A DNA stretch of 64,000 nucleotides from Acrocarpospora phusangensis (GTDB lineage Bacteria; Actinomycetota; Actinomycetes; Streptosporangiales; Streptosporangiaceae): the NCBI RefSeq assembly GCF_016862995.1, contig NZ_BOOA01000023.1:1-64000 (forward strand), read 5' to 3'. The stretch's first letter is position 1. Each line of letters begins with the position of its first letter. The notes below the pieces were generated by a model. The model saw only the letters and a program-made list of their open reading frames with translations, had not been told where the DNA came from and did not search any database. Shown piece by piece: positions 1 to 8,870 of the stretch. The position numbers were made by a program, and so were the translations under genes.

Positions 1-1750
1 TGTACACCCAGGTCTGGATCTTGACACCGTCACCTGTCGCGCCGGCACCGCCGCTGACATCCCACACCTGAGCAGGCGCGTTACGCCCGACCACCTGGTA
101 GAAACCGTCGCTCGTCGGCCGGAACTGCCACTGCTGGTTGTTCTGCGCCGAACCGCACGTCCACTGCTGCACCGCAGTCCCATTGCCGGTCCCCCAGCCC
201 GCAGCGTCCACACACTTGCCGCTGTTGACATTGACCACCTGATACCAGGCACCCGTGTCGATCGGCCCACCCGGCGAAGGCGAAGGCGAAGGCGATGGGT
301 CGGTGCCGCCCGCGCCCCACGTGAAGGTGGCCGCCGCTCCGGCGGGCAGTGTGTACGTGATCGACTGACCCTTCCAGCGCACCTTGAACGCCTTGCTGCC
401 GGACCCGGCGTTCAGGGTCACCAGGGCGACCGATCCGTCGGGATTCTTGAACGCGACCGATTCCAGGTCGTTCGCGTACGAACTGGAGTCGATGCGCCTG
501 GCCCCGGAGCGTACGAACTTGCTGGCGTGGCCCAGGACGTAGTACTCGACGTTGTACGTCACGTTGCCGTTGTTCTGGTCGACGGTGACGACGCCACGGC
601 AGTTGGTGCAGCCGCCGTTGGTGGGACCGCTGTTCTGGTCCAGCGCCATGTTCCACAGGGTGACGCCCTTGGCCCAGTTGCGGGTCGCGCCGATGATCAG
701 GTTCTGCAGGTTCCACTTGAGGTTGCCGCCGAATTCGGTCGCCCAGCCGCCGCCGGAGCACTCGGTGAACCAGATGTCCTTGTCGGGGTGGGCGTTGTGG
801 ATGGTGTTCTGCGCGCTGACGTCACCGGCGTAGCAGTGCAGGCCCGAGCCGGCGATGTACCGCTTGGCGTCCGCGTCGTTCAGCACGCTGATCGGGTAGC
901 CGGGCTCGTCCCAGTTGTGGTCCCAGACGATGATCTTGCTGCCGGTTCCGGCGGCGGCGAGCTTGGGACCCAGCTGGTTCTTGACGACCGCCGCCTGCTC
1001 GGCCGGTTCCATGCGCATGGAGGCGTAGCCGGACGTCTCGTGGTGCGGCTCGTTCTGCAGGGTCAGGGCGTAGATCGGCAGGCCCTCGGCGGCGTACGCC
1101 TGGGTGTACCGGACCATGTAGTCGGCCCACACGGCGTGCCGGTCGGCGCGCAGGGAGCCGCCGAACAGCGAGTTGTTGGTCTTCATCCAGGCCGGAGGGC
1201 TCCACGGCGTACCCATGATCTTGAGTTCCGGGTTGATGCCCTTGGCCTGCCTGAGGACCGGGATGATGTAGCCGCGATCGTGGTCGATGCTGAATCCGCC
1301 CAGGTCGCAGCAGGTGTCGTCGTAGGTGTAGTCGGCGCCGTTGACCGCGAAGTCGCTGGTGCCCATGGGCTGGCGGAGCATGCTCAGGCCGATCCCGGAC
1401 GTACGGCTGAAGAGATTGTTCATGAGCTGGTCGCGCTGGCCGGCGCTGAGCCGGTTCCACACCAGCCAGGCGGAGGAGTCGGTGAAGGAGGCGCCGAATC
1501 CGTCCATGGTCTGGTACGTATTGGCGTCGGAGACGTCGATCGTGGTGGCGTTCCCGCTGTCGGCGCCGAAGGTCAGCCCCGGCTGCTGCTGCAGGAGCTT
1601 GCCGGCGTCGGCGGTGGTGACCCACACGTTGACCGCGGTCGCCGCCTGCGCCGGAACTCCGGTGACGGCGATCGTCGTGCTCGTCGCCGCGACGACGGTG
1701 GCCAGCCATAAGGCGTGCCACCGCCTGCCGCGTTGGGCGGGTTTTCTCAT
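1..1750 (-). CDS. Secreted GH30 family glycosidase with C-terminal ricin-type (CBM13) module, partial
   Basis: Reading the minus strand from ATG at 1750 gives a signal peptide (basic start, hydrophobic stretch, AQA-A cleavage) followed by a GH30-like barrel: MDGFGASFTDSSAW near the N terminus, PWSPPAWMK, the acid/base motif LQNEPHHE and the nucleophile motif WFTECSGGGW. A short Ser-Pro repeat linker (around 270-300) leads to a ricin B-type domain with WGTGNGTAVQQW and a QxW repeat; the end is lost at the window edge. GH30 enzymes of this type attack beta-1,6-glucan or beta-1,6-galactan outside the cell; which substrate is inference. An AAGGAT ribosome site precedes the ATG. It starts 10 bases after the GH35-like gene and is the last visible gene of the sugar operon. 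Confidence 0.88.
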   Translation of the reverse strand, partial: MRKPAQRGRRWHALWLATVVAATSTTIAVTGVPAQAATAVNVWVTTADAGKLLQQQPGLTFGADSGNATTIDVSDANTYQTMDGFGASFTDSSAWLVWNRLSAGQRDQLMNNLFSRTSGIGLSMLRQPMGTSDFAVNGADYTYDDTCCDLGGFSIDHDRGYIIPVLRQAKGINPELKIMGTPWSPPAWMKTNNSLFGGSLRADRHAVWADYMVRYTQAYAAEGLPIYALTLQNEPHHETSGYASMRMEPAEQAAVVKNQLGPKLAAAGTGSKIIVWDHNWDEPGYPISVLNDADAKRYIAGSGLHCYAGDVSAQNTIHNAHPDKDIWFTECSGGGWATEFGGNLKWNLQNLIIGATRNWAKGVTLWNMALDQNSGPTNGGCTNCRGVVTVDQNNGNVTYNVEYYVLGHASKFVRSGARRIDSSSYANDLESVAFKNPDGSVALVTLNAGSGSKAFKVRWKGQSITYTLPAGAAATFTWGAGGTDPSPSPSPSPGGPIDTGAWYQVVNVNSGKCVDAAGWGTGNGTAVQQWTCGSAQNNQQWQFRPTSDGFYQVVGRNAPAQVWDVSGGAGATGDGVKIQTWVY

Positions 1751-1760
1751 CGTGATCCTT

Positions 1761-3740
1761 TCATGGGGTGGTCTCCTCTTGGGTGGTACGACCGCCGACG
1801 CGGAGCAGGTCGGCGGGCTGGGAGGCGGCGGCGCCCGTGCCGTCCACCCGGCAGGCGGCGGCGACGGCTGAGCCCAGGTGCCCGTTGATCCCGGTGACCA
1901 GGAAGTCGCCGAGTTCACCGGCTGCGAGGCGGAGGATCGCCGCGCCCCCGGCGGCGATGGTCAGCTCCACGCGCTGGGTACGCCCGCGATGCTCGATCTC
2001 GACGACGACGTGCGGGCCGGAGTCGGACTGGGCCAGGACGGTCAGGTAATGGACGTCGGCCGAGGGGTGTGAGCGCAGGTAGGCGTCGGCGATGCCCTCG
2101 ACGACGCGGACCGCCCGCGGGACCTCGCGGTCCGGCTGCCCGGTGTCGCGCAGCGCCTCGGCGAGCATCGTGCAGGGCTGGTGATGTTCGTCCAGAAGGG
2201 GGACCAGGCCCTCAAGGTCGACACGCCCGCCCGCGCGCAGGTGGGCGGCGAGTTTGTGCTGCACGTGCCGGTGCATGAACGCGCCGCCGTGCAGCGCGAC
2301 CTGGTCGTGGCCGCTCAGGTCGGCGTGCTCCAGGTCCACGATCCGGTAGTCCCAGCCCTCGGCGCGCGACCGTTCGTGGAAGGCCAGCAGGGGCCGTCCG
2401 CACTGTTCGGCGGCCTGCGGGTCCCAGGCCGCGACGGCCGCGTACGGGGTGTACAACCCCCAGGTCGCGGCGGTGACAGGCACGCATTCCTGGAACTCCC
2501 GCCCGTGCAGGGTGAAAAACTCGGCGAGCATCCGTACGGTGGCGGCCTTGGCGGTGACGCGGCCGTCCTCGTCGATGGGGGCGCAGTCGGGGTACGGGCT
2601 GGAGTGCACGACGTCCAGTGCGGGGGTCCAGTCGCCGGTGCCGACGGCGGTGTAGACGTTGAATCCGGTGGCGCCCGCGGCCAGGGCGAGCAGGGTCTGG
2701 TGGAAGCTGGTCGCGGCCGAGGCGTACGCCTCGTCGTACAGCTTGGAGAAGCCCCAGTTCTCCTCCATGTTGGGGCCGGGCGCCCGCTTGGCGGCCACGA
2801 CGTAACGGGCGTGCGCGCCCCGGTCGGCGGAGACGACGCCCATCCAGTTGGTGAAGCCGTACTCCATGCCGGTCCACTGCTCCGGGCGGACGCGGGCCAG
2901 CCAGGCGTCCATCGCGCCGTCCTCCCCGGCGGGCGGGTTGAGGTTCAGCAGCACCGGCACGGGCGAGCCGAACGCGTCGGCCCAGTCCCGCAGCACGTGG
3001 TGCAGGTAGTCGGCGTGGAAACGCCCCCAGTCGGCGCAGGCCGCGGGCGTGCCCGGACTGCCCGCCCGTGGCGGATCGATCTCCGTCCAGAACCTGACGG
3101 AAGTGCCGTGATGGCGGTTGTACGCGTCCAGGTCGCCGTAGTGCCGGGCCAGGCCGTTCCGGAAGAACGCCAGTCCCGACGGACTGTAGTCGTAGTCGTC
3201 CAGGGGCCGGGACCCGTTGGTGAACAGCCCTTCGTTCCCGATCTGCACGGCCACGACGGGCCCGTTGGGCGCCAGCAACTCGGCGGTCAGCAGTTCGCGT
3301 CCGGCCGCCCGCAACCACTCCCGGGCGAGTACGGAGAATCGGGGACACAGCGGGGCGGGCAGCGGCCACGGTTCGGCACGTCCGTCCCGGTCCAGCCGCG
3401 ACCCCGACCACCGGACGGTACGGCCGGCCGAGTCGAGCTGGGGCTCGATCGACGCGTCCTCCAGCGGACTGACCCAGTCGGGCAGGCCACCGTAGTTGGT
3501 CTCCGCGTGGATGAAAGGGCCCGGCTTCACGATGACGTCCAACCCCAGACGTCCACAGAGCCGTACGAAATCTGTGGCCGCTGACAAGTCGGGTTCACGG
3601 TCGGCGGCGGGCTGGTGGAACCGCCACGGCACATAGGTGGTGATCACCCTGATCCCGGTCGCGGCGACCAGTGTCCGCAGCCGGTCGGCCCACACCTCGG
3701 GGGTGTCGCGAAAGTAGGGGTATTCGGCGGTGATAAGCAC
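1761..3740 (-). CDS. GH35-type beta-galactosidase-like glycoside hydrolase
   Basis: 659 residues. The N terminus carries hallmark GH35 barrel motifs: TYVPWRFHQP (about 35-44), PGPFIHAETNYGGLPDWV (73-90) and the acid/base VQIGNE (Glu170). A Glu in MEENWGF (about 325) is a candidate nucleophile. No signal peptide is seen, so it should act in the cytoplasm on imported oligosaccharides. The start is GTG, chosen because GGGAGAG lies 5-6 bases upstream. It is 27 bases downstream of the second permease gene and 10 bases before the secreted GH30 gene, which fits one operon for breakdown of a galactose-containing polymer. Beta-galactosidase specificity is inferred from family only; GH42-like activity is an alternative. 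Confidence 0.82.
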   Translation of the reverse strand: MLITAEYPYFRDTPEVWADRLRTLVAATGIRVITTYVPWRFHQPAADREPDLSAATDFVRLCGRLGLDVIVKPGPFIHAETNYGGLPDWVSPLEDASIEPQLDSAGRTVRWSGSRLDRDGRAEPWPLPAPLCPRFSVLAREWLRAAGRELLTAELLAPNGPVVAVQIGNEGLFTNGSRPLDDYDYSPSGLAFFRNGLARHYGDLDAYNRHHGTSVRFWTEIDPPRAGSPGTPAACADWGRFHADYLHHVLRDWADAFGSPVPVLLNLNPPAGEDGAMDAWLARVRPEQWTGMEYGFTNWMGVVSADRGAHARYVVAAKRAPGPNMEENWGFSKLYDEAYASAATSFHQTLLALAAGATGFNVYTAVGTGDWTPALDVVHSSPYPDCAPIDEDGRVTAKAATVRMLAEFFTLHGREFQECVPVTAATWGLYTPYAAVAAWDPQAAEQCGRPLLAFHERSRAEGWDYRIVDLEHADLSGHDQVALHGGAFMHRHVQHKLAAHLRAGGRVDLEGLVPLLDEHHQPCTMLAEALRDTGQPDREVPRAVRVVEGIADAYLRSHPSADVHYLTVLAQSDSGPHVVVEIEHRGRTQRVELTIAAGGAAILRLAAGELGDFLVTGINGHLGSAVAAACRVDGTGAAASQPADLLRVGGRTTQEETTP

Positions 3741-3767
3741 GAGAACTCTCCCGGAGTCAGTCGAAGA

Positions 3768-4631
3768 TCACTTCAGGCCGGTGAACTGGATGCCGTCGAG
3801 AATGCGCCGCTGGAAGATCAGGAAGACCGCGACGACCGGCATGACGGCGACCACGGCGCCGGCCATGACCAGGTGCGGCTGGGCCACGCGTCCCGAGGCC
3901 AAAGCCTGGAGCGCCAGCGGCAGTGTGTACTTCTCCTGGTCGGTCAGGATGACCAGCGGCCACAGGAAGTCGTTCCAGTGGAAGATGAACGCGGTGATCG
4001 TCACCACGGCCAGCGCCGGTTTGGCCAGGGGCAGGGCGAGCTTGCGGAAGATGAGCCACCAGCCGGCGCCGTCGATCTTCGCCGCCTCCTCCAGCTCCTG
4101 GGGCAGGGTGAGGAAGAACTGCCGGAACAGGAAGATGTCGAACGCCGACACCAGGCTCGGCACGATGAGGCCGCTGAGGCTGTCGCCCATGCCCAGCTCC
4201 TGGGTGAGGAAGACCTTGGGCACCAGCAGCGCGACACCGGGCAGCATGATCGTCGCCAGGATCATCGCGAAGACGCGGTCTCGGCCGGGAAAGCGGATCC
4301 GCGCGAAGGCGTACCCCGCCATCGCCGCCAGCAGCACCTTGGCCGGAACGAGCACCACGACGACCAGGACGCTGTTGACGAACGCGCGGGTGAATCCGTC
4401 AATGTCGAACACGGCCAGGTAGTTGTCGAACGTGCCGGCCCAGGCCCCCGTCTCGCTCGACAGCGGCAGGAGCTGCGGCGTCGGGGTGAACACGTCCTGC
4501 GGCTGTTTGAAGGACGTGGCGATCATCCACACGAAGGGAGCCATCGCCACCAGGGCTCCGGCGACCAGGACGAGGGTGGCGAAGGCGCGCATGACGGCCG
4601 GCGGCCGGGCGGCGGCACGGTGCCTGGTCAC
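3768..4631 (-). CDS. ABC sugar transporter permease, MalG type
   Basis: 287 residues with about six membrane segments. The EAA loop typical of binding-protein-dependent permeases reads LEEAAKIDGAGWWLIFRKLALPLAKP. It ends, as MalG proteins do, with a GIQFTGLK-like tail. The GTG start overlaps the stop of the preceding permease gene by four bases (GTGA), showing translational coupling. With the partner permease and lipoprotein it should form the membrane part of an oligosaccharide importer; no ATPase gene is present, so a shared MsiK-type ATPase elsewhere is likely, as is usual in actinomycetes. Confidence 0.93.
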   Translation of the reverse strand: MTRHRAAARPPAVMRAFATLVLVAGALVAMAPFVWMIATSFKQPQDVFTPTPQLLPLSSETGAWAGTFDNYLAVFDIDGFTRAFVNSVLVVVVLVPAKVLLAAMAGYAFARIRFPGRDRVFAMILATIMLPGVALLVPKVFLTQELGMGDSLSGLIVPSLVSAFDIFLFRQFFLTLPQELEEAAKIDGAGWWLIFRKLALPLAKPALAVVTITAFIFHWNDFLWPLVILTDQEKYTLPLALQALASGRVAQPHLVMAGAVVAVMPVVAVFLIFQRRILDGIQFTGLK

Positions 4632-5542
4632 GCGGGCTCCCTGCGGAGGAGCCGGAACTGCAGGGCGGTGACCATGATCGTCACGGCGAAGAGCAGGAAG
4701 GACATGGCGCTGGCGGCTCCCATCTCGCCGTCGCGGAAGCCCGTCACGTACAGCTGGAGGACGTAGGTCAGCCCGGCCGACTCCGGCCCGCCGATGTCAC
4801 GCCCGAACAGCACGTACACCAGGCCGAAGACCTGCAACGCGCCGATCACCCCGGTGATCACCAGGTAGAAGGTGGTGGGCCGCAGCAGCGGAATGGTGAT
4901 GCGGAGCAGCTGGTCCCTGCGGCGTGCTCCGTCGACCTCGGCGGCTTCGTACAGATTGCGGGGAATGCCTTTCAGTCCCGCCAGAAAGATGATCATCGCG
5001 GTGCCGGACTGCCAGGCGGCGATCAGGGCCAGGGCGGGCACGACCATGGCCGGCTCTCCCAGCCAGTCGGGGCCCTCGGCGCCGAAAACGCCGAGCAGCC
5101 CGTTGATGAGACCGAACTGCGGGTCGTACAGCCACTTCCAGATGGCCGCCACCGCCGCCTCGGCAGTGATCATCGGCAGGTAGAACGCGAGCCGGAACAC
5201 CCCCTGCCCCCGCCGTACGGCGTCGATGAGGTACGCCTGCACGAAGCCCGTCAGCAGCGAGGCCGGCACCGCCAGCAGCGCGTAGTACGCGGTGACCCGG
5301 ACCGCCACCAGGAAGTCCGGATACAGGTCGCGGTCGAACAGTACGGCACGGTAGTTGTCCAGCCCCGCCCACGTCGGCGCCGAGGTCATGTCCCACTGGG
5401 AGAAGCTGAGCAGCAGCGCGCCCACCGCGGGCGCGGCCATGAACACCAGGGTGTGCGCGACGGCGGGGGTGATGAACAGCCAGCCCGCGACCGCCTCGGA
5501 GCGGGCGCCCGACCGGACGCCCGCTCGCCGAGTCTTCACCAT
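4628..5542 (-). CDS. ABC sugar transporter permease, MalF type
   Basis: 304 residues. A basic N terminus (MVKTRRAG) is followed by six membrane segments; the EAA loop is NLYEAAEVDGARRRDQLLRITIPLL. The ATG at 5542 was chosen because it gives a normal MalF length and overlaps the end of the binding-protein gene by seven bases; the same frame stays open much further upstream but that part is the antisense shadow of the binding protein. Partner of the adjacent MalG-type permease in uptake of an oligosaccharide. Confidence 0.92.
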   Translation of the reverse strand: MVKTRRAGVRSGARSEAVAGWLFITPAVAHTLVFMAAPAVGALLLSFSQWDMTSAPTWAGLDNYRAVLFDRDLYPDFLVAVRVTAYYALLAVPASLLTGFVQAYLIDAVRRGQGVFRLAFYLPMITAEAAVAAIWKWLYDPQFGLINGLLGVFGAEGPDWLGEPAMVVPALALIAAWQSGTAMIIFLAGLKGIPRNLYEAAEVDGARRRDQLLRITIPLLRPTTFYLVITGVIGALQVFGLVYVLFGRDIGGPESAGLTYVLQLYVTGFRDGEMGAASAMSFLLFAVTIMVTALQFRLLRREPA

Positions 5543-6744
5543 CCGAGGGCCTTGGCCGCCCGGACGGCCGCGGTGTCCAGGGCCTCGGCCGGGCTCCTGC
5601 CGCCGTCGACGCCTTCCTCGATGGCCTTGGCGATGAACTCGTCGTTCACCTTGATCCATTCGGGCAGCGCGGGGCGCGAGCGGGCCGACTGGAGCTGGTC
5701 GATGACGATCTTCATGTCCTGATCGCCGGCCAGCGTCGACTTGGCCGCCGCCGCCCTGTTGACCGGGAAGTTGCCGGTGATGTCGGCGAACTCGGCGTTG
5801 TGGTCGGCGCTGGACAGGAACTTCAGCCATTTCCACGCGCCGTCGGGGTTGTCGGCCGTGCTGAAGACGACGCCGTTCTCGCCGCCGATGGTGCTGGCGT
5901 CCTCCAGCTTCTTGGGCAGTAACGCGGTGCCGAACTTCAGCTGCGGGAACTGCTCGCGAATGCCCAGCACGTCCCACGGCCCGGAGAACGTCATCGCCGC
6001 CAGGCCCTTCTGGAACGCCTGGTCGGTGTTGGTGATCTTGCGGGGCGAGCTGGCCAGCAGCGTACGCCACAGCCCGAGCGCCTCCTGCCCCTGCGGGCTG
6101 TTGAACGTGACCTTCCTGGCGTTCTCGTCGACCATGGTGCCGCCCGCCGACGCGACGAACGCCGGGAAGATCCACGCGCCGAAGCCGTCGCCCTTGGGCA
6201 GCGCGACACCGGCCACCTTCGGGTTCTCCCGGTGGACCCGCTCGGACTCGGCGACGAGCTGGTCCCACGTCGCCGGTGGGGTCTGCACGTAGTCCTTGTT
6301 GTAGAACAGCACGACGGTGGTCTGCTGGAGCGGGACGCCGTACAGCGTGCCGGAGACCCTGTTGGTCTCCAGCGCGCCCTCGTAGTAGGCGCTCTCGTCG
6401 ATCGTCCGGGCCGGGACCGCGGCGATCTGGCGACCGCCGGCGAAGCGCGCCATCTGCGGCTGGTCGAGATAGCCGGCGTCGGGTCCGTTGCCCCCGTTCA
6501 GCGCGGTCGCGATCTTCGTGTTGTAGTCGTCCTTCGGGATCTCGGTGAGCTTGATCTTGAGGCCGGGGTTGGCGGTCTCGAAGTCCTTGGCGAGTCGCTT
6601 GACCTTGTCGGCCTGCTGCGGGGTCGGCTGGTAGTACCAGAAGTCCACCGTGGCGGCCTGGCTCGTGGCGGAACCTCCGGTGTCGCCGCAGGAGACGGCG
6701 ACCAGGGCGAGAACGGACAGGGCGAGGGCGGGCGTCACTTTCAT
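5536..6744 (-). CDS. Extracellular sugar-binding lipoprotein of the ABC importer
   Basis: 402 residues from the ATG at 6744, which has AAGGATC seven bases upstream. MKVTPALALSVLALVAVSCGD is a lipoprotein signal with lipobox AVSC, so the mature protein is anchored outside the membrane. The rest matches family 1 solute-binding proteins (VDFWYYQPTPQQADKVKRL start, NGGNGPDAGYLDQPQMARFA, FSGPWDVLGIREQFP, GENGVVFSTADNP). First gene of the sugar operon and divergent from the LacI gene, so likely induced when the repressor binds its ligand. Confidence 0.93.
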   Translation of the reverse strand: MKVTPALALSVLALVAVSCGDTGGSATSQAATVDFWYYQPTPQQADKVKRLAKDFETANPGLKIKLTEIPKDDYNTKIATALNGGNGPDAGYLDQPQMARFAGGRQIAAVPARTIDESAYYEGALETNRVSGTLYGVPLQQTTVVLFYNKDYVQTPPATWDQLVAESERVHRENPKVAGVALPKGDGFGAWIFPAFVASAGGTMVDENARKVTFNSPQGQEALGLWRTLLASSPRKITNTDQAFQKGLAAMTFSGPWDVLGIREQFPQLKFGTALLPKKLEDASTIGGENGVVFSTADNPDGAWKWLKFLSSADHNAEFADITGNFPVNRAAAAKSTLAGDQDMKIVIDQLQSARSRPALPEWIKVNDEFIAKAIEEGVDGGRSPAEALDTAAVRAAKALGW

Positions 6745-6764
6745 GTTCGATCCTTGTTCGCAGC

Positions 6765-6785
6765 TTAGTTTTTGACACGTACTAA
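6765..6785. promoter_or_regulatory. Possible operator upstream of the sugar operon
   Basis: An inverted repeat TTAGT (6765-6769) and ACTAA (6781-6785) lies 20-40 bases before the binding-protein start, in the divergent promoter region shared with the LacI gene. Position fits an operator, but the arms are short. Confidence 0.35.
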
Positions 6786-6856
6786 CTGCCGAGAAAGATC
6801 CCTGAGGGGGAACGGGCAAGCGACCTCGTCACCCCTGGCGTGATCTGTAAATCTAT

Positions 6857-6982
6857 GAAACAATTATGTAAAACTATGACGAGATCAGAACTACGCCGTC
6901 TCGTGGGGTGTGTCAAGGCTTCCGGAAACATTGCTGTAATGGCTGGAATACAGGAAGCTGACGGGAGATTTCTGAAACAAAT
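6857..6982 (+). repeat. Three GAAACA direct repeats in the LacI/sugar-operon promoter region
   Basis: GAAACAATT at 6857, GAAACATTG at 6925 and GAAACAAAT at 6974 occur in the intergenic space between the divergent genes. GAAAC-type half sites are common in actinomycete LacI operators; these may be regulator half sites. No full palindrome is evident. Confidence 0.35.
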
Positions 6983-6993
6983 GGATGTAACAA

Positions 6994-8013
6994 ATGTCTA
7001 GGCGACGGTCCACAGGGGTCACCATCAGGGCGATCGCCGCCGAGGCGGGCGTCTCCATCGCCACCGTGTCGCGAGTCCTGAACGGCCACGTCTACGTCGC
7101 CGACGAGACACGGCGAATCGTCCAGCGTGCCGTGGAACGGCTGGGAGCGAAGCCCTCCGCGCCCTCCCGGAGCGTGCAGGGCGCGGTGTACGTCCGCTGC
7201 CCGTACGTGCTGACCGACTACTTCGGCACCATCGTCTCGTCGGTGGCCGAGACCCTGGACCTGCACGGACGGCGCCTGATCCTCAGCGCTGGCGACGCCG
7301 CCCTGCGGGTGGACGCGCTGCCCGGATTGCCCGACGACCCCGAGATCGCCGGGGCCGTCCTCATCCTGCCCCCGGAGTCCGGAGAGCAGTTGCGCGCACT
7401 CCAGGCGCGCAACTTCCCCTTCGTCGTCGTCGACCCCCGGGTCTCGTCGGAGGACATCGCCTCCGTGTCGGCCTCGCACTTCGCCGGCGCCCGGAGCCTG
7501 ACCGCCCATCTGATCGAACTGGGACACCGCCGCATCGGCGTCATCGGCGGCCCCCAGGAGTGGCTGGCCAGCGACTCACGCATCGTCGGCCACGCGGCGG
7601 CCCTGGCCACCGCGGGCCTGCTGCCCTCCCCGGAACTCCTGGTACGCAACGTCGAACCCGTCACCGACTGGGGGTACGACTCCGCCCTCCGCCTGCTCGA
7701 TCTTCCGGACCCTCCCACGGCGATCGTCGCGTTCAACGACAAATCGGCGGTGGGCGCACTCCGGGCCGCGCACGAACGCGGACTGCGCGTCCCCGAGGAT
7801 CTGTCGATCACCGGGTTCGACGACGTCTACCTCAGCCTCAGCACCCTGCCCATGCTGACGACCGTCCGCCAGCCGCTGGAGGAAATGGGCCGCATGGCGG
7901 TGACGCTCCTCATGCGCCTGCTGGACGGCCACACGATCGAATCGCTGCACGTGGAACTGGCCACCCACCTGATCGTCCGCGACTCCACCGGCCCGGCCCC
8001 CAACCGGACCTAG
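6994..8013 (+). CDS. LacI family transcriptional regulator
   Basis: 339 residues. The N-terminal helix-turn-helix VTIRAIAAEAGVSIATVSRVLNG (about 9-31) with the hinge helix is typical LacI; the rest is a periplasmic-binding-protein-like sensor (IAGAVLILPPES, GHRRIGVIGGP, PTAIVAFNDKSAVGAL, SITGFDDVYL). It is divergent from the sugar ABC/GH operon and most likely represses it, with a sugar from the polymer as inducer. It ends tail to tail with the OhrR-type gene, the two stops overlapping in CTAG. Confidence 0.95.
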   Translation: MSRRRSTGVTIRAIAAEAGVSIATVSRVLNGHVYVADETRRIVQRAVERLGAKPSAPSRSVQGAVYVRCPYVLTDYFGTIVSSVAETLDLHGRRLILSAGDAALRVDALPGLPDDPEIAGAVLILPPESGEQLRALQARNFPFVVVDPRVSSEDIASVSASHFAGARSLTAHLIELGHRRIGVIGGPQEWLASDSRIVGHAAALATAGLLPSPELLVRNVEPVTDWGYDSALRLLDLPDPPTAIVAFNDKSAVGALRAAHERGLRVPEDLSITGFDDVYLSLSTLPMLTTVRQPLEEMGRMAVTLLMRLLDGHTIESLHVELATHLIVRDSTGPAPNRT

Positions 8014-8477
8014 CTGTTCGTGACGAGGTGGGCCGCGTTGGCGGCGGCGATCACGCGGGTCAGCGCCTTGTGCAGGTCCTGGAGTTCCCCCAGGTCCATG
8101 CCCAGGCGTTCGACGATCGCCGCCGGGATCTTCTCCGCCTCCGCGCGGAGTTCGCGGCCGTGCTCGGTCAGGGTCACCGCCAGGGAGCGCTCATCCGTGG
8201 TGACCCTCCGGCGCTCGACGAGGCCAGCGGCCTCCAGGCGCTTGAGCAGCGGCGACAGCGTGGCGGGCTCCAGTTGCAGCAGGCCGCTGAGGTCCTTGAC
8301 CGACAGCGGCGCGTGCTGCCACAGCGCCAGCATGACCAGGTACTGCGGATGGGTGAGCCCCATCGGCTCCAGCACCGGCCGGTAGAGCCCGATCACCGAC
8401 CGGGAGGCGACGGCCAGGGCGAAGCAGACCTGGTTCTCCAGGGACAGCGGATCGGCGATGTCGCCCATGTCACTCAC
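8010..8477 (-). CDS. MarR family regulator, OhrR (organic peroxide sensor) type
   Basis: 155 residues from GTG at 8477, which has GGAGG five to six bases upstream; an open frame continues upstream but would run through the operator. The N-terminal LENQVCFALAVASRSV carries the reactive Cys (Cys18) of the OhrR subfamily, followed by RPVLEPMGLTHPQYLVMLALW and a winged helix (PATLSPLLKRLEAAGLVERRR, TDERSLAVTLT). OhrR proteins leave DNA when this Cys is oxidised by organic hydroperoxides. No ohr peroxidase gene is adjacent, which is unusual; the divergent gene is a tiny membrane protein. Overlapping palindromes between the two genes are its probable operators. Confidence 0.9.
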   Translation of the reverse strand: MSDMGDIADPLSLENQVCFALAVASRSVIGLYRPVLEPMGLTHPQYLVMLALWQHAPLSVKDLSGLLQLEPATLSPLLKRLEAAGLVERRRVTTDERSLAVTLTEHGRELRAEAEKIPAAIVERLGMDLGELQDLHKALTRVIAAANAAHLVTNS

Positions 8478-8506
8478 GTAAACCTCCTCCGGACTTACCT
8501 CTCCGA

Positions 8507-8542
8507 GTACACTAACAGTTAGTGTACTAATTATTAGTGTAC
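8507..8542. promoter_or_regulatory. Two overlapping operator palindromes of the OhrR-type regulator
   Basis: 8507-8527 is a perfect palindrome with arms GTACACTAAC and GTTAGTGTAC around one base. 8524-8542 overlaps it and contains ACTAAT-T-ATTAGT with a GTAC border. They lie between the MarR gene and the divergent small membrane gene, 30 bases upstream of each, so one regulator could control both promoters and itself. Confidence 0.8.
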
Positions 8543-8572
8543 GCGCGCTGAACACCACATTGAGGAAGGGTC

Positions 8573-8761
8573 ATGGCCCGACAGAAGCGGAAGAGCCTGG
8601 AAGAGCGCATCGCTGACCGCCAGGCGCGACGCCCGCCCATGAAGGAGGACAAGTACTTCGAACACGGCCCCGCCAAGTGGCTCTTCATCGTGTTCATGGT
8701 GTTCGTCGTGGTGATCCACCTCGTCGGCCTCGTCATCGTCATGATGATGGAGCAAACCTGA
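8573..8761 (+). CDS. Small single-pass membrane protein, unknown function
   Basis: 62 residues: a highly charged N-terminal half (MARQKRKSLEERIADRQARR) followed by one membrane helix (WLFIVFMVFVVVIHLVGLVIVMMM). GAGGAAGG precedes the ATG. It is divergent from the OhrR-type regulator and shares its operators, so expression probably rises under peroxide stress. I do not recognise the family. Confidence 0.72.
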   Translation: MARQKRKSLEERIADRQARRPPMKEDKYFEHGPAKWLFIVFMVFVVVIHLVGLVIVMMMEQT

Positions 8762-8870
8762 TTCTTCGCTCCGATATCGCCCTCCCATCACGTAAAAGAC
8801 GCGTCGGCGTCGGTCCGTAGGGGTTGGTTGGCAAGGTCCCCGTAACCCTCATGGACAGGAGCCGACCTCC

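Noticed and set aside
527-1711. Long open frame on the plus strand opposite the GH30 gene
   Set aside because: Antisense shadow in high-GC DNA; no family similarity and it overlaps a clear enzyme gene completely.
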